DNA of 64,000 nt from Prorocentrum cordatum (GCA_963575745.1 CAUYUJ010015515.1:192095-256094), one strand, 5' to 3'; numbered from the stretch's first letter, positions 50,434-60,784 are shown. Notes: a model not told the origin generated them from the sequence alone. A program made the numbers and translations.

Positions 50434-51193
50434 CGGCTGGCGACACCAGCGGCCTGCGGAGGAGAGCGGCCACGGGAGAGGGCGTGCTGCCTGCCGCGGT
50501 CCGACCGCACGGGCGGCCGCCTCGGCGCTCCGACGCCCCCCTCGCGGCCTGCGTCGGAGTGCCGGAGGCGCATCACCACGCCCAGCATCGCAGGCCTCAG
50601 CGTCGCCAGCACGCGCGGGCCTGGCTCGGCCACCCCCGCGCCGAACACGCCTGGTGTCGAGTCGCCGACCCCAGGGTCGGACCACCCGCCGCGCAGGCTG
50701 CTGCTGGCCGACCCCGCCGCGGCCACTCGCACCACGCCGCGCCCCGCCACGTCGTGTGCCGCCTGCGCCGACGCGCGCGGTGCCGCCGCGGCCTCGCAGG
50801 AGGCCGGCGGCGGCGACGAGTGCGCGCGCGCGCCCAGCCCGCCGCAGACCCGGCCCCGCGCGCGGAGCGCGGGCGCGGCGCGCCTGACGCCGCGGCCCGG
50901 CCCCCGCCGCGGCCTCCGCGCGGGCACGCCGCGCGGCAGCGCCCGCGGTGCCGCGGAGGCCGGCGCCGCGGAGGCCGGCCGGGCCGCCGAGGCGACCGAG
51001 GCGCCCCGCTTCGCCCAGCACGCCGAGGCCGTCGCGGCAAAAGGGCGGGGCGGCGCCGCCCCGGGGCCGCCCGGCGCTGGGCGGGCCTTGCCCGGGGGCC
51101 TCCGCGCGCTGCTAGGGCCGGAGGCGGTGGGTCCGGCGGGCGGGGCGCCGCCCGCGCCGCCCACGGCCTGGTTGTGCCACCAGCGGGCCCCGG
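50434..51193 (+). CDS. Large GC-rich exon, disordered Thr-Pro-rich region
   Basis: The acceptor is CATGCGGTTGCAG|CGG (phase 0) and the donor CCCCGG|GTGAGC. One frame is open for 253 codons with very high GC3. The middle is rich in Ser/Thr-Pro (RRRITTPSIAGLSVASTR, SATPAPNTPGVESPTPGSD), which suggests a phosphorylated linker. The second half is Ala/Arg/Pro-rich. It is probably the first identified exon of the plus-strand gene continuing at 53.7-61.2 kb, but that link is inferred only from orientation and exon style. Other frames are also open here because of extreme GC, so the frame choice is not certain. Confidence 0.4.
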
Positions 51194-51894
51194 GTGAGCC
51201 TGGGCCTTGCGAGCGCGAGCGGCGGCGGCGGCTGCTCGGCAAGGAGCTTCAGACCTGGGCGTTTTTTCATAACGGGCGTTTTCGCTCGGTTTTGGGTCCT
51301 GGGACCATCACAGCTCGATGCGGCTCGAAAAATGTTAAAGAAGGATTGGGTCTGGGGCGCTGGTCGTGAGTTTTCGCGATGTCGCAATTTTCGCGCTCCG
51401 TCGGATCTCGGGGGATGGGGTCGAACGAGCCATGGCCTCAGCATGGACTTGTGTCGTCGCGTTCGGCTTCTGGGGCCCTCGCCGGGCTATGGGACGGTCC
51501 AGGATGGAAAACTGCTCCTGGGTGATGGATCGGGATTTCGGGGGACCGTAATGAAAAAACTCGATCAAGACGTCGGATGTCCAGGAAAGGAGGGATCGGG
51601 AAAAGGACGGGCTTCCGAACTCTGCTGCACGCAGCTGCTCTGGGCCCCGCCGCCCATGCGCTTCCCTCGATATGTCGGCGCCTCTGGCGGGAGGCGCCAG
51701 GGAAACTGGCTGCGTGAGCTGGTTCGCTCCCGACCCCACCTTCGCTCAGAGGAAGGAAAGGTACCCTGACACCCTTCCCTCGTTTTCCCTCTCTTGGACC
51801 TCCTCGGAGGCCCTCGTCGCCAACGCTGTATTCGCCTCGAAATTCTGGTCAGAACGCACCCCAGGAGAGGGCATGAGTACATGCTGGTTTCCCT
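51194..51894. repeat. Dispersed repeats in a probable intron
   Basis: 51,265-51,400 (CATAACGGGCGTTTTCGCTC...GGGTCCTGGGACCATCACAG...GCTCGAAAAATG) is an inverted match to 53,565-53,715. 51,466-51,560 is a reverse-orientation member of the GAGGTCTCGACC / GTTTTTTCA family. Confidence 0.65.
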
Positions 51895-52055
51895 TAAGGA
51901 GGAGGAGGAGGAGGAGGAGGAGGAGGAGGAGGAGGAGGAGGAGGAGGAGGAGGAGGAGGAGGAGGAGGAGGCCGAGGAGGCCGAGGAGGCCGAGGAGGCC
52001 GAGGAGGCGGAGGCGGAGGCGGAGGCGGAGGAGGAGGAGGAGGAGGAGGTCTGGG
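51895..52055. repeat. (GGA)n/(GGC)n tract
   Basis: About 23 GGA units, then GAGGCC and GAGGCG hexamers. Confidence 0.95.
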
Positions 52056-52684
52056 GAGTAGCGGTATCGGTACCTTTTGGTTCTCCGCTCGAATCCTTGA
52101 CATCCGCCGATAAGATATTTTTCGTCATCCGCGGCCCCAGGCCCGACCGTTTCCCCAGGGGTTGCTTGGCGCCCCGGGTCCATGTCTGACGGCCCCAGAA
52201 CTATCGATTTGAGCTCCGTCAGTTGCCGACGTCTTTACGCAGCATCTGTCAGACACAGGCCAGCATGCGGCCCGAAAATGCCTCCCAGAGGCCGAAGTGA
52301 AGGGAAAAACGCCGGCTGAAAAACACACATCTATCTCCAGGCCTCCCATACGGGGTCGGAGTAGATGGGGGTGGAGGATCGCACCGCATCGCCGGTGCAT
52401 CGCAGATGCGGCTCGATGTCGGGCCTTCTCTGCTTCACGTCGACATCGCCGATGCAATCGCCGACGTCGCCCGTGCATCGCCGATGCATCGCCGATGTAC
52501 GGGCGATGCGGCAAGATCCTCCGACACAATCTACTCGGACCCTATCTAGGAGGCCTCCTAGATCCCCAGACAGAGGTCTGGACCACTTCCCCAGGCACCA
52601 GGGCCTCCCGACTGTTGTCTCTTGACGGCCGTGGGGCCCGTCGAAGGCCCCCAGAGACCGAGAAATGAACGAAAACCAGCCATC
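52056..52684. repeat. Palindromic GATGCATCG repeats and flanks
   Basis: 52,340-52,545 holds CATCGCCGATGCATCGCCGA-type units ending in GCGGCAAGATCCTCCGACAC. 52,560-52,675 is another GAGGTCT..GACC family member. No gene is supported. Confidence 0.6.
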
Positions 52685-53370
52685 ATCTCCTCCTCCTCCT
52701 CCTCCTCCTCCTCCTCCTCCTCCTCCTCCTCCTCCTCCTCCATCCTCCTCCTCCTCCTCCTCCTCCTCCTCCTCCTCCTCCTCCTCCCTCCTCCTCCTCC
52801 TCCTCCTCCTCCTCCTCCTCCTCCCTCCTCCTCCTCCCTCCATCCTCCTCCTCCTCCTCCTCCTCCCTTTCTACGCCTCCTCCCTCCTCCTCCTCCTCTC
52901 CTCCTCCTCCTCCTCCTCTCCCCTCTTCCTCCTCCTCCTCCTCCTCCTCATCCTCCTCCTCCTCCTCCTCTTCTTCCTCCTCCTCCTTCCTCCTCCTCCT
53001 CCTCCTCCTCCTCACTCTCCCCTCTCCTCCTCCTCCTCCTCCCTCCTCCTCCTCCCCCTCCCCCTCCCTCCTCCTCCTCCTCCTCCTCCTCCTCCTCCTC
53101 CTCCTCCTCCTCCTCCTCCTCCGCCTCCTCCTCCTCCTCTCCTCTCCTCATCTTGCTCCTCCTCTTGCTCCTCCTCTTGCTCCTCCTCTTGCTCCTCTCC
53201 CTCTCCCTCCTCCTCCCTCATCCTCCTCCTCCAACTTTCCTCTCCTCCCCTCCTCCTCCTCTCCTCCTCCTCCTCCTCCTCCTCCTCCTCCTCCCCTCCT
53301 CCTCCTCCTCCTCCTCCTCCTCCTCCTCCCTCCTCCTCCTCCTATTCCTCCTCCTCTTCCTCCTCCTTCC
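52685..53370. repeat. (TCC)n tract with TTGCTCC island
   Basis: About 680 bp of TCC on plus. A TCTTGCTCCTCC unit is tandemly repeated four times at 53,150-53,195. Confidence 0.95.
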
Positions 53371-53409
53371 CTTCTGGAGCCGTGGATCTCAAGGAAAGAT
53401 GGACTGCAC
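53371..53409 (+). CDS. Short exon end before introner D
   Basis: Sequence between the TCC tract and the GTAAGAG donor. In phase 0 it reads LLEPWISRKDGLH. The 5' boundary lies somewhere in or before the TCC tract and is not determined. Confidence 0.3.
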
Positions 53410-53740
53410 GTAAGAGTGATACCTTCGCCAGACTTACCTCTGCTGCGGGCTTATTGGGATCCCCCCGATCGCGGAGCGCGATGCGTTAGCGGCTGCTTGC
53501 GCGCTTTGATTTGGCCACCTTGCGCCCCGTGAGTCTGCGCACAAAAGGTGCCGACGTTGCGAAAAATAACAAAATATCGCCAAAAAACACGACCAGAACC
53601 CTGGACGTCTTTCTGCGTCATTTTTCGAGCTGGATCGATCTGTGAGGGTCCTAGGACCCGAAACCCTGTGAAAACCCCCGTTGTGCAAAAATTGCAACGC
53701 CTTGAGGGTCCTGCCTATATAGGGTCACTCCTGCGAACAG
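53410..53740 (+). mobile_element. Introner-like repeat, copy D (interrupted)
   Basis: It starts CAC|GTAAGAGTGATACCTTCGCC and ends AGGGTCACTCCTGCGAACAG|CC. Up to about 53,550 it follows the family (GCTGCGGGCTTATTGGGATC, GCGCGATGCGTTAGCGGCTG, TTGCGCGCTTTGATTTGG). The family resumes at 53,721. Between them is a different, inverted dispersed repeat (partner 51,265-51,400). Without it the copy would be about 170-180 bp. Confidence 0.75.
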
Positions 53741-53884
53741 CCGACGAGCTCCAGGGCCCGCGCCCGGCTCCAAAAGGAGCACGAGGCGTGCGCGCGGCAG
53801 GCCCCCGCGCAGCTCGTACCGGACCCCGCGCCAGGGGCCGACGGCGACCTGGGCACCACAAAGAGCCACAAAGATCGGGGAAAC
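53741..53884 (+). CDS. 144-nt coiled-coil-like exon
   Basis: Bounded by introner D's CAG and a donor at GGGAAAC|GTAAGA. Exactly 48 codons in phase 0 with almost all third positions G or C: SSRARARLQKEHEACARQAP, then DPAPGADGDLGTTKSHKDRG. The start is heptad-like (RARLQKEHEACARQ). It fits the coiled-coil exons at 59.1, 59.6, 60.6 and 60.8 kb. Another frame is open through this region (53,548-54,297) but is less GC3-biased. Confidence 0.5.
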
Positions 53885-54448
53885 GTAAGACTCGAGTACG
53901 CCCGAAGCCGGCTTTCCCGACGCTTTCTCACGAGCGCGTCTTGGACTTTTACGGTTCAGGTTTCGGGGGATGTTTGCAGCGGGAGTTCGCGCCAGATTTC
54001 AAATTGGGTCTCGTCATTTTCATGATGGCCCTGTCAGGCCAACCCGAGTCCCCTGAACCCGAGTCTCACGTCGGGGAAGGGGCCACCGACCTCGGCATGG
54101 CCGCTTTGGTTGTGGCTGTTGTCGATCTGGCCGCCCTGGGACGCCACATCGACCACAACCAGCGATCAGCACTGAGTTGCCTTCCCAGACCCCGACGTCA
54201 TGATTTTTCATCACGTCGACCCCCAGAGGTCTCGACCTCTTCCCTGGGACCTGTTTCGCATCCTGAGTCGTTTTTTCACGGTCCCTGGGCCCGGTAAGGG
54301 CCCGCAGAGGCCGAAAATAGCGAAGAACTTCCCGTCGTGATCCATCACAACGCGAGGGTGTCTGGGTTCAGTGCCCTGACGATTGATTGTTGACATGTGC
54401 AGGACATCCCCCAGGGTGTGTCCTCGGTGTGGTCGTGGTCGCCTGCAG
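53885..54448. repeat. Probable intron with GAGGTCTCGACC-family repeat
   Basis: 54,220-54,330 carries CCCCCAGAGGTCTCGACCTC, CCTGAGTCGTTTTTTCACGG and GCAGAGGCCGAAAATAGCGA, the best-preserved member of this family. Confidence 0.6.
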
Positions 54449-54518
54449 CCCCCGCAGAGGAGACGTCTGGCGCGTGGCCGGCGACGAGGGGTACCGGAGC
54501 GCCGTGCTGCGCGCGGCC
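54449..54518 (+). CDS. Candidate internal exon
   Basis: After GTGGTCGCCTGCAG| the frame reads RRGDVWRVAGDEGYRSAVLRA and ends in phase 0 at GCGGCC|GTGAGG. The peptide looks globular. An alternative acceptor 9 bp further (CCGCAG) gives the same frame. Confidence 0.45.
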
Positions 54519-55260
<742 letters not shown>

Positions 55261-55444
55261 CATCAGTATTATTATTCGTAATAGTATTAGTATTATTAGT
55301 AGTAGCACTCTTATTAATCATAGTACTATTCGTATTAGTAGTACGATTATTATTATTGTTATTATGATTATGCTTCGTCTTCGAGCTCCTAGTACTCTTA
55401 GTAGTTAGGTCACCCCCTGCTGCCACCCGCCCGAGAGGTGCCAG

Positions 55445-55549
55445 AAGGCGATGTCTCAGACGGTCGGCCTCGCGAGCCCCGCGGAGGCCCTGGAGGGGCA
55501 CGAGGAGCCCATCATCTCGGAGGAGGGCCCGCCGAGACGACGGCGGTGG
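55445..55549 (+). CDS. Candidate internal exon, acidic
   Basis: After CGAGAGGTGCCAG| it starts in phase 0, matching the phase-0 end at 54,518. It reads KAMSQTVGLASPAEALEGHE, then EPIISEEGPPRRRRWSKI. GC3 is very high. The 3' end is approximate because a dispersed repeat follows directly. Confidence 0.45.
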
Positions 55550-55814
55550 TCCAAGATCTCCCCAGGCGCCCGGCGTCTCGAAGGAAAAAGTCGGGCGACG
55601 GCTTCTCATCGTTTTCGGCCTCGCGAGGCCCTCGCCGGGCCTCGGGACCGTCAAAACACGGCTCGGGATGAAGAACTGGTCCCCGGGAAGTGGTCGCGAG
55701 CTCGGGAGCCCGTGTCTCGCGGAAACCGAGACGCCGGATGCTTGGGACTGGGGCGGCATGGTTCTTGTCGGCCCGGGCCTTCGGGGGCCGTTCTGAGGCT
55801 ATAAAGTCGGGGGC
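55550..55814. repeat. Dispersed GAGGTCT-family copy, reverse orientation
   Basis: CGTTTTCGGCCTCGCGAGGC, GGGACCGTCAAAACACGGCT, GATGAAGAACTGGTCC and GACGCCGGATGCTTGGGA match, in the other orientation, the copies at 45.1 and 54.2 kb. Confidence 0.6.
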
Positions 55815-55995
55815 GGAAAAGAGGGGGGTGATGACTAGGGGGGGGTGGATATCATGGCGTGGGCCATGATATTTCCCCAGATTGCGTGGCGCCTCTTCTT
55901 ATTTTATTGCGTCCCTGGCCCCCCCGCTGGGCCGCGCACATGCCGCCGGTCATGATTTGCACCCCCCCCTCTTGGACACCCCCCTCTTGGCCGAT
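55815..55995 (+). repeat. Dispersed repeat, copy 2 (partner 7.6 kb)
   Basis: See 7,590. Shared words include GGGGGGTGATGACTA, GGGCCATGATATTTCCCCAG, GGTCATGATTTGCACCCCCC and CTCTTGGACACCCCCC. Confidence 0.7.
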
Positions 55996-56330
55996 CCCGA
56001 TAAAGGAAGGATTTGGGGCTACAGAAGTTGGCCCTCGGGAAGCGGCTGGGGCCTCTGGACACGCGGCTTGGAAGAACCATACCGGCGGATGTCAGGGGCT
56101 GTTGCGCTCTTCGCCCTTCCCGGGGCCTCCTGCCGGCTCCTCGTCGCCGCGGCTACAGCCGACCCGCAGTGAAAGGATGAGCGACGTTCCAAGGGTACCC
56201 CTGCATCCTTCCTCCTTCGGCCCATCCTCGGCCGCTTTCGCTGGCCGCGCCCCGCTCGCAGAGTGTCGACCTGGCCTTCCGAGGCCTTTGCGTCCTTCTC
56301 GTGCGTCCTGATGATACGGGTTGACTGCAG
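55996..56330. other. Probable intron, no gene
   Basis: Unique sequence ending in the acceptor of the next exon (GTTGACTGCAG). Confidence 0.4.
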
Positions 56331-56560
56331 GACCCGCCTGGGAGCCCGAGCCAGGCTGGGCTCCGGGAGGGGTCCAGGTGCCGACTTGGAGCGGCGCGTG
56401 GGCCGAGAGGGAGCGCCGCCGTGGTCTCGGCGGGCCTTCCTCTGGGCCTCTTCCGAGGGCAGCCTGCTGGGGAGGCGGTGCCCGAGCTCGCCCGCCTCCA
56501 CGTCGCCTGCGCCCTCCTCGGCGAGCTCTGCGAGGTCTCCAGCCCCCTCCAGGACTCGAC
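56331..56560 (+). CDS. Exon interrupted by a hAT-like MITE
   Basis: After ACGGGTTGACTGCAG| a phase-0, GC3-rich frame reads to VSAGLPLGLFRGQPAGEA and VPELARLHVACALLGELCEV. At SSPLQDST it meets the 8-bp target duplication of the MITE. Five exon-like bases (TACAC) follow the MITE before the donor of introner E. The phase across the MITE and introner E does not agree with the best frame after introner E, so the true splice pattern here is unresolved. Confidence 0.45.
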
Positions 56561-56712
56561 CAGGGCTCGAGCTGAACGGTGTTTGGGCGATTCCGCGGAC
56601 CGTTGTCGTGTCGATTTCGCTTTGCAGCCAAGGCGGACGGAAGACAAAACAAGGGAAAGCGAGAACGAAAGGAAAACGAAAAACACTGTTTAGCTCGAGC
56701 CCTGGACTCGAC
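56553..56712. mobile_element. hAT-like MITE with 8-bp target duplication
   Basis: The element spans 56,561-56,704 (144 bp), flanked by GACTCGAC at 56,553-56,560 and 56,705-56,712. The termini are inverted: CAGGGCTCGAGCTGAACGG at the left, and its complement ending CTCGAGCCCTG at the right, matching at 22 of 24 positions. An 8-bp duplication and a CAGGG terminus are typical of hAT elements. No transposase. Confidence 0.85.
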
Positions 56713-56717
56713 TACAC

Positions 56718-56892
56718 GTAAGAGTGATCCTCTGCCGGAGTGACCGCTGGTGCGGGGCCCATGGGGGTCTCCCGATCGCCGAACGCGATGCGATAGTAGC
56801 TTCGTCTTGCGCGCTTGTGTTTGGTCCACCCGTGGCCCACAAAGAGACGCGCACCAAAGGTCATCCTTACCCAGGGTCACTCTTGCGTGTAG
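56718..56892 (+). mobile_element. Introner-like repeat, copy E
   Basis: 175 bp, uninterrupted. It starts CAC|GTAAGAGTGATCCTCTGCCG and ends CAGGGTCACTCTTGCGTGTAG|CCGAAGG. It gives the clearest alignment to copy A (GTGCGGGGCCCATGGGGGTC, GCGATGCGATAGTAGC, CGCGCTTGTGTTTGGTCCAC, ACGCGCACCAAAGGTCATCC). Confidence 0.8.
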
Positions 56893-57005
56893 CCGAAGGA
56901 CACGCTGCGGTTCCTGATGCGCGAGCTCTGCCATTGCATCAGGCTGCCTGCGGCGCGTCCCGCCGTCGTGCTGTCGCGGCTCTCCTGGCGGCGACCCACG
57001 GGGGG
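56893..57005 (+). CDS. Candidate exon after introner E
   Basis: In phase 0 it reads PKDTLRFLMRELCHCIRLPA and ARPAVVLSRLSWRRPTGG with nearly all G/C third positions. The 3' end is approximate. The same frame stays open to 57,255 but becomes less biased. Confidence 0.45.
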
Positions 57006-57261
57006 GGCCCGCACAGAAGGGCCCGTGGCGTGTGGCACGTCTCGTCCCCTGGAAGGGAGGGAGAGCTGGAGCATGTGCGATGCTCTTCCGCGTCGTTTTG
57101 GTGTGTATCTCCTCATCTTCGTCAGCGCCCTCGTCCCCTCCTCCCTGTCGCACCTCCATGCCTTCCTCCTGGACAGTAATGATACCGAAGGAAAGCCCAA
57201 TCCGAGCCTTTTGATCTACATGAGATCCCTGTATAATTGCTGCTTAGGTTTATGAAGTCTG
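57006..57261. other. Uncertain, possible exon extension
   Basis: The frame from the previous exon continues through a hydrophobic VYLLIFVSALVPSSLSHL-like stretch to a stop at 57,253. I cannot tell whether it is spliced out. Confidence 0.3.
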
Positions 57262-57655
57262 CGAGGGCTATGAAGACCATGAGGGCTAGGCTATAGGGCT
57301 AAGCTATATGGCTATAGGGCTGTAGGGTTGTAGTGTGATCGGGCCTTTGGGTTATAGGGATATGGGGCTATAGGGCTCTGGGGGGATAGGGCTACAGGGC
57401 TATAGGGCGATAGGGCGACAGGGAGATAAGGCTATAGGGCTATAAGACTATAGGGCTAAATGGCTGTAGGGCTATAGGGCTATAGGGCTTAGGGCTATAG
57501 GGCTGTAGGGCTATATGGGCTTCTGGGCTATTGGGCTATAGATCTATAGGGATGTAGGGCCACAGGGCTACAGGGCTCTAGGGCTACAGGGCGATATGGC
57601 TGTAGGGCTATTGGGCTATAGGGCCATATGGCTATAGGGCTATAGGGCGATGGAG
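57262..57655. repeat. GGGCTATA minisatellite (~10 bp)
   Basis: About 400 bp of TATAGGGC, GGGCTATAG and TGTAGGGCTA variants. Confidence 0.95.
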
Positions 57656-57782
57656 CACCCGGGCACCTGGGCACCCCCGGGCACCTCCCAGCACCCCGAG
57701 GCTTCTCCGGGCACCCCCGGGCACCCGGGCCTCCCCGGGCACCCGGGCACCCAGGCACCGGGGCACCTGGCGCATCTGGGCC
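57656..57782. repeat. GGGCACCC minisatellite
   Basis: CCGGGCACC, CTGGGCACC and CCCGGGCACCTC units directly after the previous array. Confidence 0.9.
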
Positions 57783-58524
57783 GGCCACCGAAATCGGCGG
57801 CGCACCTCACCTAACCATATGAATCCGCTAGGACCCCTACAGAGGCAAGCTCTGATTGGGAAATGTTTCTCCTCACTGCCTTCCTGCATCACCTCCCCCT
57901 CCGTGTCTTTCCTTGGGCGGCTCTTAGCGGGCCGGCTTGGCCGAGACGAGGAAGAGGAGGCAAGAGGGGACGAGAGGAGGAGGAGGAGGAGGAGGAGGAG
58001 GAGGAGAAGAAGGAGAAGAAGGAGAAGAAGAAGAAAAAGGAAAAGAAGGAGAAGAAGTAGGGGGAAGAGGCCGTAAGACGTGGCACGTTTCGCCCTTTGC
58101 CTCTAGAGAGCCGTAATACTTTTGTGGCACGGTCTCCCGCTTCGCTTTAGGGCCTCATCATTGTCGTCCTGCTTCCCTCCTCCTCGTCCTCCCCCTCCCT
58201 CTCCTCCTCGTCATCCCGCCTGCTAAGATTTGCTCCCGCCCCAGATCCTGACCCCCAGAGGTCTCTGGAGGTCCCCGGAGGCCCGAAAAGGGCAGAAATT
58301 CACAAACCGTCCGAAGCTGTTCGAACTCCTTCCTCGATCCTTGAGGAAAGCCGCGGGCAAAAACTTGGCGAATCCCGCCTCCCTCTCCATCTCGTTCGCC
58401 CCTCCCTCCTGCACACGCTCCTCATCGCCGTTCCAGTGAACCTGCACGGGGCCTTCTGGAGCCTCGAAGGGCCTGCCTCAAGTGCGGTTGGGCTGCCTTG
58501 GCGGTTTCCTGGGACTCTCTCTGA
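57783..58524. other. No supported gene; GGA/GAA tract
   Basis: GGA then GAAGAAG repeats at 57,975-58,060, a TCC-rich piece at 58,165-58,215, and unique sequence. Confidence 0.45.
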
Positions 58525-58700
58525 GAGGAGGAGGAGGAGGAGGAGGAGGAGGAGGAGGAGGAGGAGGAGGAGGAGGAGGAGGGGGAGGGGGGGGAGGGGG
58601 AGGGGGAGGGGGAGGGGGAGAGGAGGAGGAAGAAGAAGAAAGGAGGAGGAAGAAGAAAGGAGGAGCAGAAGGAGGAGAGGGAGGAGGAACAGGGTGATTG
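58525..58700. repeat. (GGA)n/(GGGGGA)n tract
   Basis: GGA triplets pass into GGGGGAGGG hexamers, then GAAGAA/GGA. Confidence 0.95.
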
Positions 58701-59084
58701 AGAGGTGGAGGGCTTCTTGGAAGCCTCTTGGGGCCCGCTGGCGCTTCTCGGCGTCCTCCTGGGCGCTGTCGGGTACCTCCTCCGGAGGGAACGTCGGGCA
58801 ATCTTGGTTCCATTCCTAGGCCGTCCTGGGAGCCCTGCAAGAGCCTTGGCGAGCGCCAGGGGGGCTGCTGGGCTGCCCTCGGGGGAGGGGGGCGGCGCGT
58901 GCACCCCAGCGTGGCGAGAGGCGGGGAGCCCTGAAGATTCACAGAAGCCCTGCCAGGCAGGGCTTCGCATTCCACCACGCCTCCGCGCGAACGGGGGGGC
59001 ACGGTGGCGGATATTCGAGAGCTACAGGCCTGGATCCGACGTGATGCCCCTCACGCCCTTCTACGTCCTGGCACTGGGTTCGAG
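58701..59084. other. Probable intron, no certain exon
   Basis: A CCTCTTGGGGCC-type piece at 58,705-58,770 and unique sequence. DIRELQAWIRR (near 59,005-59,040, another frame) could be a small exon, but boundaries are not clear. Confidence 0.35.
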
Positions 59085-59237
59085 GGCCGAGCTCGACCAG
59101 GTGGCAGAGCAGCGCCGACAGGCCGCCGACGAGCGCGAGAGCCTGACCCGTCGCATCCGCCAGCTGCAGTCGGAGGCGAACGAACTGCGGGGCCTCCTGG
59201 ACGCGGAGAGAGCAAGGATCGAAAAATCAAAAACGGC
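59085..59237 (+). CDS. Coiled-coil exon
   Basis: From the acceptor-like GGGTTCGAG| one base precedes a frame with strong heptad character: AELDQVAEQRRQAADERESL, TRRIRQLQSEANELRGLL, DAERARIEKSKT. GC3 is high. It ends two bases into a codon at the GTAAAC of a TIR-bearing intron-like element. Splicing that element out continues as AFALFSKNRHDEKRS to a stop near 59,449, or the true donor is the GCAAGG at about 59,212. Confidence 0.6.
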
Positions 59238-59403
59238 GTAAACATAAACTGTCGACGGTCCGCGTGGATTTCTTCGAGATTTGCGCTGGACCCCCTTGGC
59301 GGCGCCTCCAGCGCCGCCCTTGGCGCGCTCCGCGCACCAGAGAGGGGGTCCAGCGCAGATCCAAGAAACCCGCGTGGACCGTCGAAAGTTTATGTTTATG
59401 CAG
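59238..59403 (+). mobile_element. TIR-bearing introner-like element
   Basis: 166 bp. The left end is GTAAACATAAACTGTCGACG and the right end GTCGAAAGTTTATGTTTATGCAG. The ~60-bp termini are inverted repeats (GACGGTCC.CG..GGTTTCTT, TGCGCTGGACCCCCT). The inverted repeat supplies both a GTAAAC donor and a GCAG acceptor. Removing it leaves a continuous frame (KSKT-A-FALF) for a short distance. It lies in a coiled-coil exon. Confidence 0.75.
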
Positions 59404-59597
59404 TTTCGCTCTCTTCTCAAAGAACCGCCATGACGAAAAGAGGTCCTGAAGAAGAGGGTATTCCGGTCTTTCGCCGTTTTTGGTGTCCCGGGACCCTCCA
59501 CGGGCCCAATGGGCCGACAAAGAGAGGCTCGGGCTGAAGAACTAGTCTTCTGGGGACAGACCCAGGCATAGAGCCCGCTTCCCTCAGGGGTCCCCAG
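59404..59597. repeat. Dispersed repeat in probable intron
   Basis: TTTCGCCGTTTTTGGTGTCC, GGGACCCTCCACGGGCCC and GGCTCGGGCTGAAGAACTAG are related to the 51-55-kb GAGGTCT family. Acceptor-like CTTCCCTCAG and TCCCCAG follow. Confidence 0.5.
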
Positions 59598-59715
59598 CCC
59601 CCACTTGCGGAAGGAGCCAAGACGAGCGGACGATGCTCCAGAGCTTCGAGGACGTTGTGGCCGAGCGGGACGCGCTGCGGGCCGCGCTGCAGCAGCTGCA
59701 GTCTGGCGAGGAGTT
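59598..59715 (+). CDS. Coiled-coil exon
   Basis: After GGTCCCCAG| two bases precede PTCGRSQDERTMLQSFED and VVAERDALRAALQQLQSGE. The second part is a clear amphipathic helix with high GC3. The donor is not canonical (perhaps GAG|GAGTTT), so the end is approximate. Confidence 0.5.
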
Positions 59716-60519
59716 TCCTCTCTGGGGGTCCCAAGCGCAATTCGTGGTTGGTGCCCTGGGGCGCTCTGAGGCTCGACAGCTTGGCGCGGGGTTGTCGCCT
59801 AAGTGCCGGGGGAACGAGACTCGGCGCCGCTAGCAGTCGGTGATGGCCTTCATCTTAGGACGGGGACGGCGTGGGCATGGTGTCAGTTGCGGTGCGAGCG
59901 CGCCGATTCTTCTCTTTCTCCTGCCCCCTCGGATCTGCCATGTCTTTCTTGCTTCACTGCCTCTCGTGCTCTGCAGCGTGCCCGTGCCGCTGCTGCCACC
60001 CGTCGGGTTTGCTGGCCGTCGGCAGGGGGCGGCGCGGAACGCAGTCAGGTTTTGGGGGGGCGGGGCCGCGCACCCGCCCCAATGGCGGCATGGCAGGTGG
60101 AAGGGCGGCCGGGGTGGAGACTGGAAGTGCGACCCAGAGCCGCAGCGTGAACCCCAAGAGGGGACCCAGGAGGTTGCCCGGCAATGCCGCCTGCCATGCC
60201 GCCAGCGGGGTGGGCCTGCGGCTCCGCCAGTGAGCCGGCCTCGTGAGAGGGCGAACTTTGTCCGCGCCCGTTCGGCCCTTCTCATCTCTCGCGGTGCCCG
60301 CCGTCTCTGGCCCTCCCCAGTGTGTCGCCCTTGCCACCCCGCGACGAAGGGCCTGGCGACCGCCTGCGGGCATGATATGTTCATGCGGTGGGATTACGCA
60401 ACTGTCGACCGCTGGGCGCGAGTGCGCGGCTGATTCTTTCACATACAGGGCTGGCCAGCGCGCTTGCCCAATTCGCACGGGGCCGGCGCGCGAGGGCACT
60501 TCAGCGCGCGACGCACGGA
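59716..60519. other. Probable intron, no certain exon
   Basis: GC-rich unique sequence. Frames are open on both strands between 59,830 and 60,430, without recognised domain or convincing splice pairs. Confidence 0.35.
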
Positions 60520-60635
60520 CACGACAGAGAATAGTGGTCGAAATTCCTGGTATCCGAGTTGGAAGCTCCAGAGATGAGGAGTTCAGGCTGCAGGAGATCA
60601 GCAAGCTGATCACGGAGGTGTCCACATTGAAGGAG
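60520..60635 (+). CDS. Coiled-coil exon
   Basis: The frame reads IVVEIPGIRVGSSRDEEF and RLQEISKLITEVSTLKE, ending in phase 0 at GAG|GCAGGC (a GC donor). The last 20 residues are a heptad-like helix. The 5' boundary is uncertain, with candidate acceptors at GACAGAG| and GCTCCAG|. It joins in phase to 60,785. Confidence 0.45.
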
Positions 60636-60784
60636 GCAGGCCGGCCACAACGTGGGGAGCTGTGGTCCTTCCCCCACCCTTGGGGGGCCCATCGGCTTCA
60701 GCACCCCAGAGGTGGTCGACACGAGGGCCCCCCCCCCGGGTGTGAAGAGCACGGTTCCCCACTGCTGTGTTGCCAGCCGGGGAG

